The notes: generated by a model from the letters alone, not told the origin. Counted from the first letter of the stretch, positions 10,101-17,345 are shown. The stretch: 64,000 nt of DNA from Chitinophaga sp. MM2321 (GCF_964033635.1 NZ_OZ035533.1:1426001-1490000), one strand, 5' to 3'. Numbers and translations: made by a program.

Positions 10101-10405
10101 GGACGCCGGACCGCACGGATGCTATGTTTCCACGCTTAAATACTTTACCGGCCAATAATAAATTATCATCTGATTTCTGGTTACAGGATGCCGCTTACCT
10201 GCGCATAAAATATGTACAGATAGGATACAACACGCAGGCTGATTTCCTGAAGCGTGCAGGTATCCACGGTTTGCGTTTTTACCTGAATGCACAGAACCCG
10301 TTCACTTTTACTTCGTTGAAACTGACGGATCCGGAGAGCAAGGGAGATCAGTGGACTTATGGTATAATGAAGGCATTTATTGCCGGTATTAATGTTCAAC
10401 TTTAA
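7136..10405 (+). CDS. SusC/RagA TonB-linked outer-membrane transporter with STN domain
   Basis: 1089 residues. A signal segment (about 22-42, HVMRLVMILFFAGLVSAYG) precedes a secretin/TonB N-terminal (STN) domain (about 50-115). A carboxypeptidase-D-like beta-sandwich (about 143-225, IKGRVYDTHEPPEGLPGVSV) follows, then the TonB box region (ALDEVVVVGL) and the plug (IKIRGISTINGSSPLVMVDG, VTVLKDAAAAAIYGARAANG). The remainder is a 22-strand-type barrel. It forms the channel of a SusCD pedal-bin importer for an oligomeric nutrient; the substrate cannot be read from sequence. The STN domain marks it as a signal transducer to the FecR protein encoded just upstream. Confidence 0.95.
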   Translation: MQKFYVCWRSLPLCNAPAKLWHVMRLVMILFFAGLVSAYGKSFSQNSPLHVNVKDAPLTELFRQIQQQSNWRIFYKDELLSREKNITLRLQGRRLVEVLDKALGGTGLGYTIIGNQVAIVPKAEQPPRFSQQVREDSLLTIKGRVYDTHEPPEGLPGVSVGVKGSSRGTTSDADGYFSIQAPKNAVLVFSLIGFTPTEFNVLKNNNALSISLAEKVSALDEVVVVGLTEQQRKHIASSVATLNVKSAMSGKPITTISQALQGGVTGLQVSQASGLPGGDAATIKIRGISTINGSSPLVMVDGVPMDMDFIDPLTVESVTVLKDAAAAAIYGARAANGVILVTTKRGVPGRVAVTYDGYYGVQSPTIMPSLVDAPAYMRMYNEGLINSGKPALYSEEDIQNTIAGTDPVKYPNTNWQDLIVNKRAPITSHSVGLSGGNSLARFALNANYQYQEGMTPVTSSKKYNIRANTSISLAKNFQVNMDLLAIKRNILLPNRTLGHNGTRILEDVYRVPPTILAKYPQVEGVDDIYGRYVDIVNPLAYVEKGGKFSNEYAQSSINLQPKWEVIPGLNLRGQFSYRLNSDLKGSLRDNYNFFDYYTGQLLQTWSQQRTYTQGRTTYYYIGANADYTLDVKDHHFFAMAGYSQEEDNNTTTTLNISSIVSTYAKLNYSFKEKYLLEITGRLDGSSKFAQGHKYGFFPSVAAGWNISKEPFMAKLPTISNMKLRASYGQLGNEDIGLYRYQTTISNSSGIEGNYGNPDITWETVNMLDIGLDMGLFQNKLEVVFDYYNKLTNDIILAPPLSYTGGFEDAVPVNAGKVRNEGWELSLNYNGNIGKEVDISFRPGVTYNKNTIVSLLNGPYVTATTIRQEGGTTAGMFGYKTGGLLQQSDFDKDGNPLIPVLPGAQPGDIKYLDLNGDKLIGSEDQTEIGNPVPRLNYFANFRIAYKHFDLEFLLQGTNKADALLAGMLALPMDNSRDGGVPTRFYADNYWTPDRTDAMFPRLNTLPANNKLSSDFWLQDAAYLRIKYVQIGYNTQADFLKRAGIHGLRFYLNAQNPFTFTSLKLTDPESKGDQWTYGIMKAFIAGINVQL

Positions 10406-10407
10406 TA

Positions 10408-12000
10408 ATGGGTAGTATGAAAAAGATATGTTCCTTTATGCTTTTAGCATTTGTGTTGATGATCAGTAGTTGTAAGAAGTTTCTCACACATGATGATCCG
10501 ATAAATGTAGTGGATGAGACCTGGTGGAAAACAGAAACCAATGCCACCGGTGCACTCGGTTCTGTGTATGCCGGTTTGCCGGCCGGCTCCAGCGGCAGAC
10601 AGCTGATGTTCCTTTCTGCGCTGAGTGATGAAGCAGTTGCACGTCAGGATACACGCGGCGCTTATGAATCCTATGCAAAAGGATTGCAGAACAGCGACTG
10701 GGATGTGGCCACCAATCTTTGGCGGGATGATTATAAGGATATCCGCCGTGCCTGCCGTTTCCTGGAAAATGTAGACAAGTGCTACATGGATTCTTCACTG
10801 AAAGACCGCTACAAGAATGAAGCGCGCGCCATGCGGGCTTATTATCACATGGAAATGTTGTTGTTCTTTGGTGGCTTACCCATTGTTACTACTTCCCTGG
10901 AACCGGGCAGCAGCAATACAACACGTAATACGGAAAAAGAAGTGTATGATTTTATTGTAAATGAACTGACGGCATCTGCATCGCATCTTCCGGATGTTTA
11001 TAACAACAATGAAGCATGGCGTATTTCTTCCGGTGTTTGCTGGGCATTGATCTGTAAGCTGGCCATGTTTTATAAGAACTACGAAACGGCTAAAATGGCT
11101 GCCAGAAAAGTGATGGATCAGAACGTGTATGCCCTGCACCGCAGTACTTCTACAAAAGTCAACAGCTTTGCCGAGTTGTTTTCCTATGCCGGCGAATTAA
11201 ATAAAGAGCGGATATTTTTCAGAGATAATGGTTGTTCCACTGCCTGGAGAACCTTTGCCCCATATGGTGTTGGCGGGCAAACCGTTGTTTCGCCTACATT
11301 ACAGGTAGTGAATAATTTTGAAACATTGCAGGGAAAAACACTGGAAGAACTGGGCCCCGATTCGATGGCTATTTACGAGAAAGATCCTTTCTTTAAAAAC
11401 AACAGGGACCCACGTATGGCGGCATCCGTACTGGCGCCTAACCAGGTGTATGAAAAGGATACGCTCCGTCCGTTTGGCGAAACGGGCAGTGACCGTGTAG
11501 GCTTGCTCAACAGTACAGCTACCGGTTTCTGGGTGCGTAAATACCTTGATCCGAAAGATCGTAACGGCGCCAGTCCTTCACTGGATTATATGATCATCCG
11601 TTATGCAGAAGTATTGTTGAACTATGTGGAAGCATTGGTGGAGCTGGGCGACTGGCAGAATCCGGATGTAATAAAATACCTGAATGATATCCGCACGCGG
11701 GCAGGTATGCCCGAAGTAGATGTGAGCAGGTATAATTCTGCGGAGAAGATCCGGCAGTTGATACGCCGCGAACGTATGTCGGAGCTGGCATTTGAAGGCG
11801 CCCGCTTTTATGATATACGGCGCTGGGGTATTCTCGGCACTATTATGAACGGATCGGTGTATGGTGCAGTAGATCCTTCTACGGGGAAGCCTTTACCGGT
11901 AGAAACGCGCTCCTGTAACCCGGAAAGGGATGTCAGGTATCCGATTCCATTAACGGAATTGCTGGCGAATCCGAATATGGAGCAGAACCCGCTGTACTAA
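10408..12000 (+). CDS. SusD/RagB nutrient-binding lipoprotein
   Basis: 530 residues from 10408, but ATG at 10417 (MKKICSFMLLAFVLMISSCK) gives a cleaner lipoprotein signal with its lipobox Cys and is the likelier start. The gene follows the susC stop by 2-11 bp, implying coupled translation. SusD features include the N-terminal TPR-like helices (YKDIRRACRFLENVDKCYM, NEARAMRAYYHMEMLLFFGG) and the conserved C-terminal block LIRRERMSELAFEGARFYDI followed by RRWG. SusD forms the surface lid of the SusCD importer. No hydrolase gene follows, so this locus has no visible degradative partner inside the window. Confidence 0.94.
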   Translation: MGSMKKICSFMLLAFVLMISSCKKFLTHDDPINVVDETWWKTETNATGALGSVYAGLPAGSSGRQLMFLSALSDEAVARQDTRGAYESYAKGLQNSDWDVATNLWRDDYKDIRRACRFLENVDKCYMDSSLKDRYKNEARAMRAYYHMEMLLFFGGLPIVTTSLEPGSSNTTRNTEKEVYDFIVNELTASASHLPDVYNNNEAWRISSGVCWALICKLAMFYKNYETAKMAARKVMDQNVYALHRSTSTKVNSFAELFSYAGELNKERIFFRDNGCSTAWRTFAPYGVGGQTVVSPTLQVVNNFETLQGKTLEELGPDSMAIYEKDPFFKNNRDPRMAASVLAPNQVYEKDTLRPFGETGSDRVGLLNSTATGFWVRKYLDPKDRNGASPSLDYMIIRYAEVLLNYVEALVELGDWQNPDVIKYLNDIRTRAGMPEVDVSRYNSAEKIRQLIRRERMSELAFEGARFYDIRRWGILGTIMNGSVYGAVDPSTGKPLPVETRSCNPERDVRYPIPLTELLANPNMEQNPLY

Positions 12001-12081
12001 GAAGAAGTGATGAATGACGGTGTTGTAGAGAGATACAGGCGATTGATCTTCGCTTATAATGCGCTGCAATGCCGTCATTTT

Positions 12082-12825
12082 TTATTGCTTGTCTTTTGCT
12101 ATAAAATAATCCCACATCAGCCGGAAAATTTTCTCTTTCAATGCGGGGACGTCTTCACGTGTCATACCGGTGGTAGGTATGGGTTGCAGAAAATGATATT
12201 CGATATGATGCGGCCATGCAGAGAGTTTTTTCTCTGCCGGTATTATCTTCCTGGTATGAAATAGCAATGAAGGGATGATGGGCAGCTGCGTATCTATGGC
12301 GAGGGCAAAAGCGCCGTCGTAGAATTCTTTCAGCGGCTCATTAGTACGATTGCGGGTGCCTTCGGGATACAGCAGCATATGCATGCCGAGGCTCAGTGCA
12401 TGTTTCATGTCTTCCACACTCTGTTTTCTGCTGGCTTCACTACTGCGGTCTACCATGATCCCGCCTATTTTGTACAGTACGCTGAACAGGGGGATCTTTC
12501 CCATAGATGCTTTTGCCAGTGTTTTATTGGGGCCGGGAATGCCGGCAGTTGTTACCGGAACATCAATCAGTGAGTTGTGATTGCATACGACTACATAGGT
12601 TTGACCGGGAGCAAAATTTTCGAGTCCTTTTCTGATCACCGGACATCCGATCAGGGGCATATAAACTTTCATCCATATGCGCCCGATGGCCAGGAAGCCC
12701 TTTGTTTTCTTTGGATCGGGCCAGTAAGATATTATCCAGATGGGAATAAAGATGACCAGCATGGTGCCTGCAAACAGCAGCAATGCATAAAGTGCAAATA
12801 TTCTTCCGAAGATATTTTTTAACAT
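12082..12825 (-). CDS. 1-acyl-sn-glycerol-3-phosphate acyltransferase (PlsC-like)
   Basis: The start is placed at 12825 (MLKNIFGRIFALYALLLFAG), which begins directly with the membrane helix; the frame stays open to 12882 but those codons look non-coding. The acyltransferase motifs are NHNSLID (the H-x4-D catalytic pair), IPLFSVLYKIGGIMVDRS and YPEGTRNRT (glycerolphosphate binding). The enzyme acylates lysophosphatidate at the inner membrane in phospholipid synthesis. It lies 70 bp downstream of ung on the same strand, so they may share a transcript. Confidence 0.88.
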   Translation of the reverse strand: MLKNIFGRIFALYALLLFAGTMLVIFIPIWIISYWPDPKKTKGFLAIGRIWMKVYMPLIGCPVIRKGLENFAPGQTYVVVCNHNSLIDVPVTTAGIPGPNKTLAKASMGKIPLFSVLYKIGGIMVDRSSEASRKQSVEDMKHALSLGMHMLLYPEGTRNRTNEPLKEFYDGAFALAIDTQLPIIPSLLFHTRKIIPAEKKLSAWPHHIEYHFLQPIPTTGMTREDVPALKEKIFRLMWDYFIAKDKQ

Positions 12826-12895
12826 AGCTGTTAGCTTTAGCGCGTAGCCTTTAGCCGGTTCATTTGGTATGGAATATAGCAAAATTACACCAGTA

Positions 12896-13576
12896 TTACA
12901 GTCTCCAGTCTATGGGTTGTATGCCGGCTTTATGTAGTAATTCATTTGTTTTTGAGAAGTGTCTGCAACCAAAGAAACCTTTATCTGCACTAAAAGGAGA
13001 TGGATGCGCTGCCTTTAGAATATAATGCCTGGTAGCGTCTACCAGAATTTGTTTATCCTGTGCAAAACGGCCCCAGAGGAGGAATACAACATTGTTCTTC
13101 TGATCTGAAATTTTGCGGATAACGGCATCCGTAAAACTTTCCCACCCGATCTTACTGTGTGAGGCTGGTTCGCCCGCTCTTACGGTCAGAAAGGCGTTGA
13201 GCAGTAATACCCCGTTCTCCGCCCATTTGGTAAGATTGCCGCTCTTAGGGATTTCCAGGCCAAGATCTGTTTTCATCTCTTTATAAATATTTCCAAGTGA
13301 TGGTGGTGGTTTTACACCATCAGGTACGGAAAAACTCAGTCCATGCGCCTGTCCGGCACCATGATAAGGGTCCTGTCCCAGGATCACTACTTTCACCTTG
13401 TCAAAAGGTGTTTTTTCAAATGCATTAAACATCAGGTTGCCAGGAGGATAGATGATTTTACCCAACGCCTTCTCGTGTTTCAGGTGCATCACAATTTCTG
13501 CGAAATAGGTTTTATTAAACTCATCTTTCAGTACTTCCTTCCAGCTTTCTTCAATTTGTACATTCATGGTATTCAC
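12896..13576 (-). CDS. ung: Uracil-DNA glycosylase family 1
   Basis: 226 residues, full length for family 1. The catalytic water-activating loop GQDPYHGAGQAHGLSFSV is intact, as are VLLLNAFLTVRAGEPASH and the leucine-loop motif HPSPFSADKGFFG. It removes uracil from DNA to start base-excision repair. A second in-frame ATG at residue 4 is equally possible as start. Confidence 0.97.
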   Translation of the reverse strand: MNTMNVQIEESWKEVLKDEFNKTYFAEIVMHLKHEKALGKIIYPPGNLMFNAFEKTPFDKVKVVILGQDPYHGAGQAHGLSFSVPDGVKPPPSLGNIYKEMKTDLGLEIPKSGNLTKWAENGVLLLNAFLTVRAGEPASHSKIGWESFTDAVIRKISDQKNNVVFLLWGRFAQDKQILVDATRHYILKAAHPSPFSADKGFFGCRHFSKTNELLHKAGIQPIDWRL

Positions 13577-13603
13577 ATCGATATTTAAGAAAAATAAATT
13601 AAA

Positions 13604-13636
13604 TTTGATTTATTGGAAAGAATTTCCATAAATTTG
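13604..13636 (+). promoter_or_regulatory. Promoter of tRNA-Arg
   Basis: TTTG at 13604-13607 and TAAATTTG at 13629-13636 (TAnnTTTG) have a 21-nt spacer. This gives a leader of roughly 55 nt before the tRNA at 13699. It lies in the ung-tRNA gap, pointing away from ung. Confidence 0.6.
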
Positions 13637-13698
13637 CACTCCCAAAAAGAGAGATAAATATAGTTATTTATTTCACATTAAAAGGAAAACACACAGTC

Positions 13699-13772
13699 GT
13701 CTCGGTAGCTCAGCTGGATAGAGCAGCTGCCTTCTAAGCAGCAGGCCATTGGTTCGAATCCAATCCGGGACA
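13699..13772 (+). tRNA. tRNA-Arg (anticodon TCT)
   Basis: 74 nt cloverleaf. Acceptor stem GTCTCGG / CCGGGAC (one T-G pair) with discriminator A; D-arm AGCTCAGCTGGATAGAGC; anticodon stem GCTGC / GCAGC around loop CTTCTAA (anticodon TCT); T-loop GGTTCGAATCC. CCA is not encoded. The AT-rich island with recombinase remnants starts right behind its 3' end, so this tRNA was probably an integration target. Confidence 0.96.
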
Positions 13773-13800
13773 CAGAACTGGACTCCATAAGAAGAATCCG

Positions 13801-13830
13801 AAGCCTCCTCGATTTCGAGGAGGCTTTCTT
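13801..13830 (+). terminator. Terminator hairpin behind tRNA-Arg
   Basis: A perfect 11-bp stem (AAGCCTCCTCG / CGAGGAGGCTT) with loop ATTT is followed by TCTTT, 28 nt past the tRNA. It lies at the junction with the recombinase remnant. Confidence 0.7.
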
Positions 13831-14068
13831 TAAAATAAGCCTCTAATCTTTTTTTACAGGTAGCAATAATGTGATCCCCCTGTTTATCAGAAAAGCTCAA
13901 ATGGTCAAGCAGCTCTTCTAATTTACTATGGAGCATTTCTCCAGGAAAATTTTGTCCTCTATGCACCTGGCAAGTGTAGTATAAGTAATATTTCAATTTG
14001 CCTTTTGAGTATCCAGCGGTCATTGAAACACCACACCAGCATTTTAGCACACCTCTAAGTGGAAATCT
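13808..14068 (-). pseudogene. Serine recombinase remnant (C-terminal zinc-ribbon part)
   Basis: The reversed strand reads FPLRGVLKCWCGVSMTAGYS then KGKLKYYLYYTCQVH. This is the recombinase zinc beta-ribbon region of large serine recombinases common on Bacteroidota mobile elements. A helical tail follows (LHSKLEELLDHLSFSDKQGD, CKKRLEAYFKESLLEIEE). An in-frame TAA at 14078-14080 cuts it off upstream; the catalytic resolvase domain is absent. Past about 13810 the frame reads through the tRNA and has no meaning. It is a dead fragment marking an old integration event. Confidence 0.75.
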
Positions 14069-14088
14069 TATGCTACTTTACAATAACA

Positions 14089-14202
14089 ATGGGTACAGAT
14101 ATTTATACTGTATCAAAGCTTTTGGGGCATAGGCATTTAAAAACTACAGCGGTTTATGCGAAAGTGATAGATAAAAAGAAAGTAGATGCGTCAAAAAAAT
14201 AG
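14089..14202 (+). pseudogene. Tyrosine recombinase remnant (extreme C-terminus)
   Basis: 37 codons, beginning MGTDIYTVSKLLGHRHLKTT and continuing AVYAKVIDKKK. This is the end of a phage-type integrase, including the LLGH histidine and the nucleophile tyrosine in VYAKV. All upstream catalytic residues (Arg, Lys, first His) are missing. It starts about 20 bp from the oppositely oriented serine recombinase fragment, so two unrelated integrases decayed at this same tRNA. Confidence 0.75.
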
Positions 14203-14437
14203 TACTGTAATGGACATAAATACTATTCGTCGGAATATTTCGCTAAGCCCTAAGAATTGAGTATTCAAAGAAAATGCTAAGAAAAAATCCTCTACAACGA
14301 AGTCGTGGCGCTTTTTGTACCTTTCTTTTAATTTACCCCTAATTGGGATTAGCCATTAGGTATGGGCAATTTTTGGACAACCCCTACTCTCCGACAATTC
14401 CGACAGATTCTTTAGCAATCCAAAAACGAAAAAAAAA

Positions 14438-14484
14438 TTTGCGAAACTGAATAGTTGCACATATATTTGCAACCGAATGGTTTC
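14438..14484 (+). promoter_or_regulatory. Promoter with symmetric operator for the ArsR gene
   Basis: The promoter is TTTG (14438-14441), a 20-nt spacer and TATATTTG (14462-14469), the ideal Bacteroidota arrangement. A 42-nt dyad overlies it: GAAAC (14443-14447), N6, GTTGCA (14454-14459), N8, TGCAAC (14468-14473), N6, GTTTC (14480-14484). All four half-elements pair exactly. The position suggests repression by the ArsR protein encoded immediately downstream. Transcription would begin near 14476, which supports the 14504 start for that gene over 14477. Confidence 0.65.
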
Positions 14485-14503
14485 ACAACCAACAAAGACC
14501 AAA

Positions 14504-14824
14504 ATGAGACGAGACATTTTTCAAGCAATAGCAGACCCGACAAGACGAGCGATAATCGTTTTAATTGCTTTGCAGGCAATGACACCAAACGCCATTGCCG
14601 AACACTTTGACACGACACGACAAGCCGTTTCAAAACACCTTCGCATTTTGACAGAGTGCGAACTTGTAAAACAAGAACATCAAGGCAGAGAAATTTACTA
14701 CTCACTTGAAATTGACAAAATGAAAGAAATAGAAAAATGGTTAGAGCAATTCAAAAAGATTTGGGAAACCCGATTTAATCAACTTGACAAAGTATTATTA
14801 TCGATTAAAAATCAGAAAAAATGA
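14504..14824 (+). CDS. ArsR-family winged-helix repressor
   Basis: The start at 14504 (MRRDIFQAIADPTRRAIIVL) was chosen because the promoter places transcription start near 14476; an upstream ATG at 14477 adds nine poorly conserved residues. The winged helix contains AIAEHFDTTRQAVSKHLRIL (recognition helix) and EHQGREIYYSLE (wing). No metal-binding cysteines are visible, so it belongs to the non-metal group that usually sits beside SRPBCC/AHSA1 genes. Its TGA stop overlaps the ATG of the next, broken SRPBCC gene. Strongly AT-rich relative to the flanking chromosome. Confidence 0.88.
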   Translation: MRRDIFQAIADPTRRAIIVLIALQAMTPNAIAEHFDTTRQAVSKHLRILTECELVKQEHQGREIYYSLEIDKMKEIEKWLEQFKKIWETRFNQLDKVLLSIKNQKK

Positions 14825-15056
14825 GAACAGAATTATTGTCTGACTTTACAGTCAATAATAAAGATAAAACGATTATCATTAATCGTGAATTTTCCGCAAA
14901 CATTGAATTGGTTTGGAGAGCTTCGACAACGATTGGTAACAGTTATTGCCCAATATGGGAGCATAGATGTTTTTGAAAAAATGGCATGCCTCGGACATCA
15001 AAAAAGGCTATATGTTAACTCTTGATAATTGAGACAAAATATTAATCAACTCAAAA
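14821..15056 (+). pseudogene. SRPBCC/AHSA1 gene with internal deletion and frameshifts
   Basis: It begins MRTELLSDFTVNNKDKTIII and continues NREFSANIELVWRA, parallel to the start of the intact gene at 15068 ([15 protein letters not shown]). It then loses about 80 codons. Remaining pieces are recognisable in other frames: VIAQYGSIDVFEKMACLGHQ, and GYMLTLDN then (after an in-frame TGA) DKIL, like [13 protein letters not shown] in the intact copy. It is translationally coupled to the ArsR gene (ATGA), so it was probably the original operon partner. The intact SRPBCC gene 12 bp later looks like a replacement or an ancient duplicate. Confidence 0.7.
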
Positions 15057-15067
15057 AACAATAACCG

Positions 15068-15568
15068 ATGAAAAATTTACTATTTGATTTTAACGTTGAC
15101 AAAACAACAAATACGGTATTTGTAAACAGAGAATTTGCAGCCGAACTTTCATTGGTTTGGGACGCATTTACAAAACAAGAAATTCTTGACCAATGGTGGG
15201 CACCTAAACCTTTGACTTCCAAAACTAAAAATATGGACTTCAAAGTGGGTGGACGCAGATTTTATGCAATGGTAAGTCCCGAAGGACAAGAACATTATTC
15301 AGTTCAGAAATTCACTTCAATTACCCCAAAAACAAATTTAAAATGGCTGTCTTCTTTTGCTGACAAGGATGAAAATATTAACGCGGAATTTCCAACATCA
15401 GAATGGGAATTGAATTTTAGCGAAGACAACGGGACGACAAAAGTAGCTATTGCAATAAAGCATAAAAAGCTTTCCGACATTGAAATGCATATCCAAATGG
15501 GCTTCAAAGAAGGATTTACAATGACATTAAATGAACTAGACACATTATTATCAACTTTTAAAAAATAG
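15068..15568 (+). CDS. SRPBCC (AHSA1-like) domain protein
   Basis: 166 residues, one START/Bet-v1-type domain: [20 protein letters not shown], then the typical [10 protein letters not shown] and [16 protein letters not shown] turns, and the C-terminal helix [20 protein letters not shown]. These proteins have a hydrophobic ligand cavity; the ligand is unknown. It lies in the island operon behind ArsR and 7 bp before the reductase gene, so the three are probably cotranscribed. Confidence 0.85.
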   Translation: MKNLLFDFNVDKTTNTVFVNREFAAELSLVWDAFTKQEILDQWWAPKPLTSKTKNMDFKVGGRRFYAMVSPEGQEHYSVQKFTSITPKTNLKWLSSFADKDENINAEFPTSEWELNFSEDNGTTKVAIAIKHKKLSDIEMHIQMGFKEGFTMTLNELDTLLSTFKK

Positions 15569-15575
15569 AACGACA

Positions 15576-16142
15576 ATGAGAAAAGTGAAATTACAAATGC
15601 AAATGACCATTAACGGATACGTTGCACAACCAAATGGAAAAAGTGATTGGATGACTTGGAATCCAGATGACGAACTTACATCGTTTATGAGTTCTCTCCT
15701 TGATACCTCTGACATTCTTTTACTTGGCAGAAAAACGGCAGAAGGCATCATAAAATATTGGGAGGATACATCTATCGAAAATCCAACGCATCCCTTTGCA
15801 AAAAAAATAGCGGATATTCCAAAAGTAGTTTTCACTAAAACACTTGGCAAATCAACTTGGAACAACACCAATTTGGCAAAAGGGAATCTTGTAGAAGAAA
15901 TTGCCAGGTTTAAAAAACAAGATGGTAAAGACATTCTTGTTTTTGGCGGTGCAAGTTTTGTTTCTTCGCTAATAAATGAAGGACTCATTGACGAGTATCA
16001 TTTTATTGTTAATCCAACCGCCATTAGTAACGGGATGACTATTTTCAATTCACTTGATCGCGTCCTAAAATTTAATCCTACTCAAGCAAAGCTATATCCA
16101 GGCGGGAAAATTGTTTTGAGTTACGAACCAAAAAATGACTGA
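15576..16142 (+). CDS. Dihydrofolate-reductase-fold protein (RibD C-terminal domain)
   Basis: 188 residues. Motifs are MQMTINGYVAQPNGKSDWMT (substrate side of the fold), DILLLGRKTAEGIIKYW and the NADPH-binding stretch GKDILVFGGASFVSSLINEG followed by LIDEYHFIVNP. This stand-alone RibD_C family is related to the riboflavin reductase RibD; most members have no established substrate. It is the last gene tightly packed with the ArsR/SRPBCC genes. Confidence 0.85.
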   Translation: MRKVKLQMQMTINGYVAQPNGKSDWMTWNPDDELTSFMSSLLDTSDILLLGRKTAEGIIKYWEDTSIENPTHPFAKKIADIPKVVFTKTLGKSTWNNTNLAKGNLVEEIARFKKQDGKDILVFGGASFVSSLINEGLIDEYHFIVNPTAISNGMTIFNSLDRVLKFNPTQAKLYPGGKIVLSYEPKND

Positions 16143-16203
16143 CCAGGCATTCCAGTGGCGGATTGATAAATACTTCGTGAACACAACAGAGAAAATAACA
16201 ACG

Positions 16204-16216
16204 AACCGCTAACAAT
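16204..16216 (+). repeat. Cassette-border-like half site (CCGCTAACA)
   Basis: GAACCGCTAACA occurs here between the reductase and NTF2 genes and again at 17010-17021 after the DUF1801 gene, where it forms the left end of a complete folded element. Here the right arm GTTAGCGG is missing, as if the site had been truncated. Confidence 0.4.
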
Positions 16217-16234
16217 GTATATAAAAAAATATAA

Positions 16235-16588
16235 ATGAAACAACTTACTACAGCCGAAGTTATTGATTTATTCAATAAAGCATTTCAAATTCACGATGCA
16301 ACATTACTAAATGAATTAATAGACGAGAATTGTGTAATGGAAGGGGCAGATAATTTAATAACAACAGGTTTTACAGAATGTTATAAGTTTTGGGAAACAC
16401 TTATAAATACACATAATACTCAATTTCGCCCTGAAAAAATTGTTGTGCTTGGAGAAAAAGCAACTGTTCAATGGGAATTTTTATGGGGAGATAATTTAGA
16501 AAATTCAACTCGGGGAATTAATTTAATGACCATTTCAAACAGCAAAATTACAGAAGCAATTGGTTATGTAAAGGGAAATCTGTCCTAA
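16235..16588 (+). CDS. NTF2-like (SnoaL-type) protein
   Basis: 117 residues with the cone-shaped NTF2 layout. Helices come first (MKQLTTAEVIDLFNKAFQIH, DATLLNELIDENCVMEGADN), then strands (EKIVVLGEKATVQWEFLWGD, TRGINLMTISNSKITEAIGY). Members include ketosteroid-isomerase-like enzymes and ligand-binding proteins; no catalytic Asp/Tyr set can be assigned here. Short, AT-rich and without a visible promoter of its own, flanked by CCGCTAACA sites. Confidence 0.75.
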   Translation: MKQLTTAEVIDLFNKAFQIHDATLLNELIDENCVMEGADNLITTGFTECYKFWETLINTHNTQFRPEKIVVLGEKATVQWEFLWGDNLENSTRGINLMTISNSKITEAIGYVKGNLS

Positions 16589-16642
16589 TTAAAAGCTCTT
16601 ACAAATAGAATTCTGTAACAAAAAAAGTGTACAAAACAGTAA

Positions 16643-16996
16643 ATGGAAAATTCGATAATAAACCCATTACAACATTATTACGAAAAGCAGGAAACAGCAA
16701 CAAGAGAATGTTTGCTTGCGTTGAAATCTATTGTACTGTCGGTTGACGAAAACATTGTATACAAACGGAAATACCAAATTCCATTTTTCTGTTACAATGA
16801 ATTGAATCTGGGATTTTTGTGGGTCCATAGAAAAAAAATTATTGTGGGTTTTGTTGAAGATAAAAGGTTTTCTTCTTTTAATGTAGAACGAAAAAAACAT
16901 AGCATAACTACTTTGGAAGTAAATCCATTGGACGACATTCCTGTTGACGAAATCAAACAAGCATTCAGACAACTGATAACAAAATACAAGCATTAA
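16643..16996 (+). CDS. DUF1801-family protein
   Basis: 117 residues. It starts with an amphipathic helix (QETATRECLLALKSIVLSVD), then the DUF1801 core KRKYQIPFFCYNELNLGFLW, VHRKKIIVGFVEDKRF, and ends DDIPVDEIKQAFRQLITKYK. The family (YdhG-like) has no firmly known role. The gene is followed within 15 bp by the attC-like element at 17011. Confidence 0.75.
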   Translation: MENSIINPLQHYYEKQETATRECLLALKSIVLSVDENIVYKRKYQIPFFCYNELNLGFLWVHRKKIIVGFVEDKRFSSFNVERKKHSITTLEVNPLDDIPVDEIKQAFRQLITKYKH

Positions 16997-17010
16997 TCAA
17001 ACAAAAGCCG

Positions 17011-17150
17011 AACCGCTAACATTGTTTTTGCGCCAGTGTGGCTTTAGTACTAGGTTGAACATTTGACTTTCTATAATCTTTTGTGCTAAATTTGAACTTT
17101 AGTGCTTTTTATTCCACACCGAAGGCAAAGCTATAAACCGTTAGCGGTCA
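17011..17150 (+). repeat. attC-like folded element (candidate cassette recombination site)
   Basis: The ends are exact inverted repeats, CCGCTAAC (17013-17020) and GTTAGCGG (17140-17147). Inside, GTGTGG near the left end can pair with CCACAC near the right end, and TTTAGTAC / GAACTTTAGTGC segments flank the centre. Overall length is about 135 bp. Size, position just after a small ORF and a GTTAG-type core are like integron attC sites (for example Vibrio repeats), though the core GTTAGCG is not the exact GTTRRRY consensus. Confidence 0.5.
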
Positions 17151-17186
17151 TTGTAACCCGAACTTAATGAAGTCCTAAATCTGAAT

Positions 17187-17345
17187 ATGCAGACCCTCAA
17201 AGACGGCAGGAGCGAAATATATTTAGAGGTCCAGGGAAAGATAAAAGTTGAAGGCAAAAGGCTCAAAAAGGATAAAGCTGGGTTTATTAGGGTGAGAATA
17301 AACATAGGCCATATTGTATGGTTGCTGTGTATTACTTATCTGTGA
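17187..17345 (+). CDS. Short ORF of unknown nature (52 aa)
   Basis: ATG at 17187 to TGA at 17343 encodes MQTLKDGRSEIYLEVQGKIK and ends IGHIVWLLCITYL. It is basic with a hydrophobic C-terminus, and less AT-rich than the cassette genes before it. I do not recognise it; it may be the start of a truncated gene left at the island's right end. Confidence 0.25.
   Translation: MQTLKDGRSEIYLEVQGKIKVEGKRLKKDKAGFIRVRINIGHIVWLLCITYL

Noticed and set aside
13673..13800. Minus-strand translation reading VPDWIRTNGLLLRRQLLYPA
   Set aside because: This is the antisense of tRNA-Arg, a well-known false protein; only the part beyond about 13808 belongs to a recombinase.
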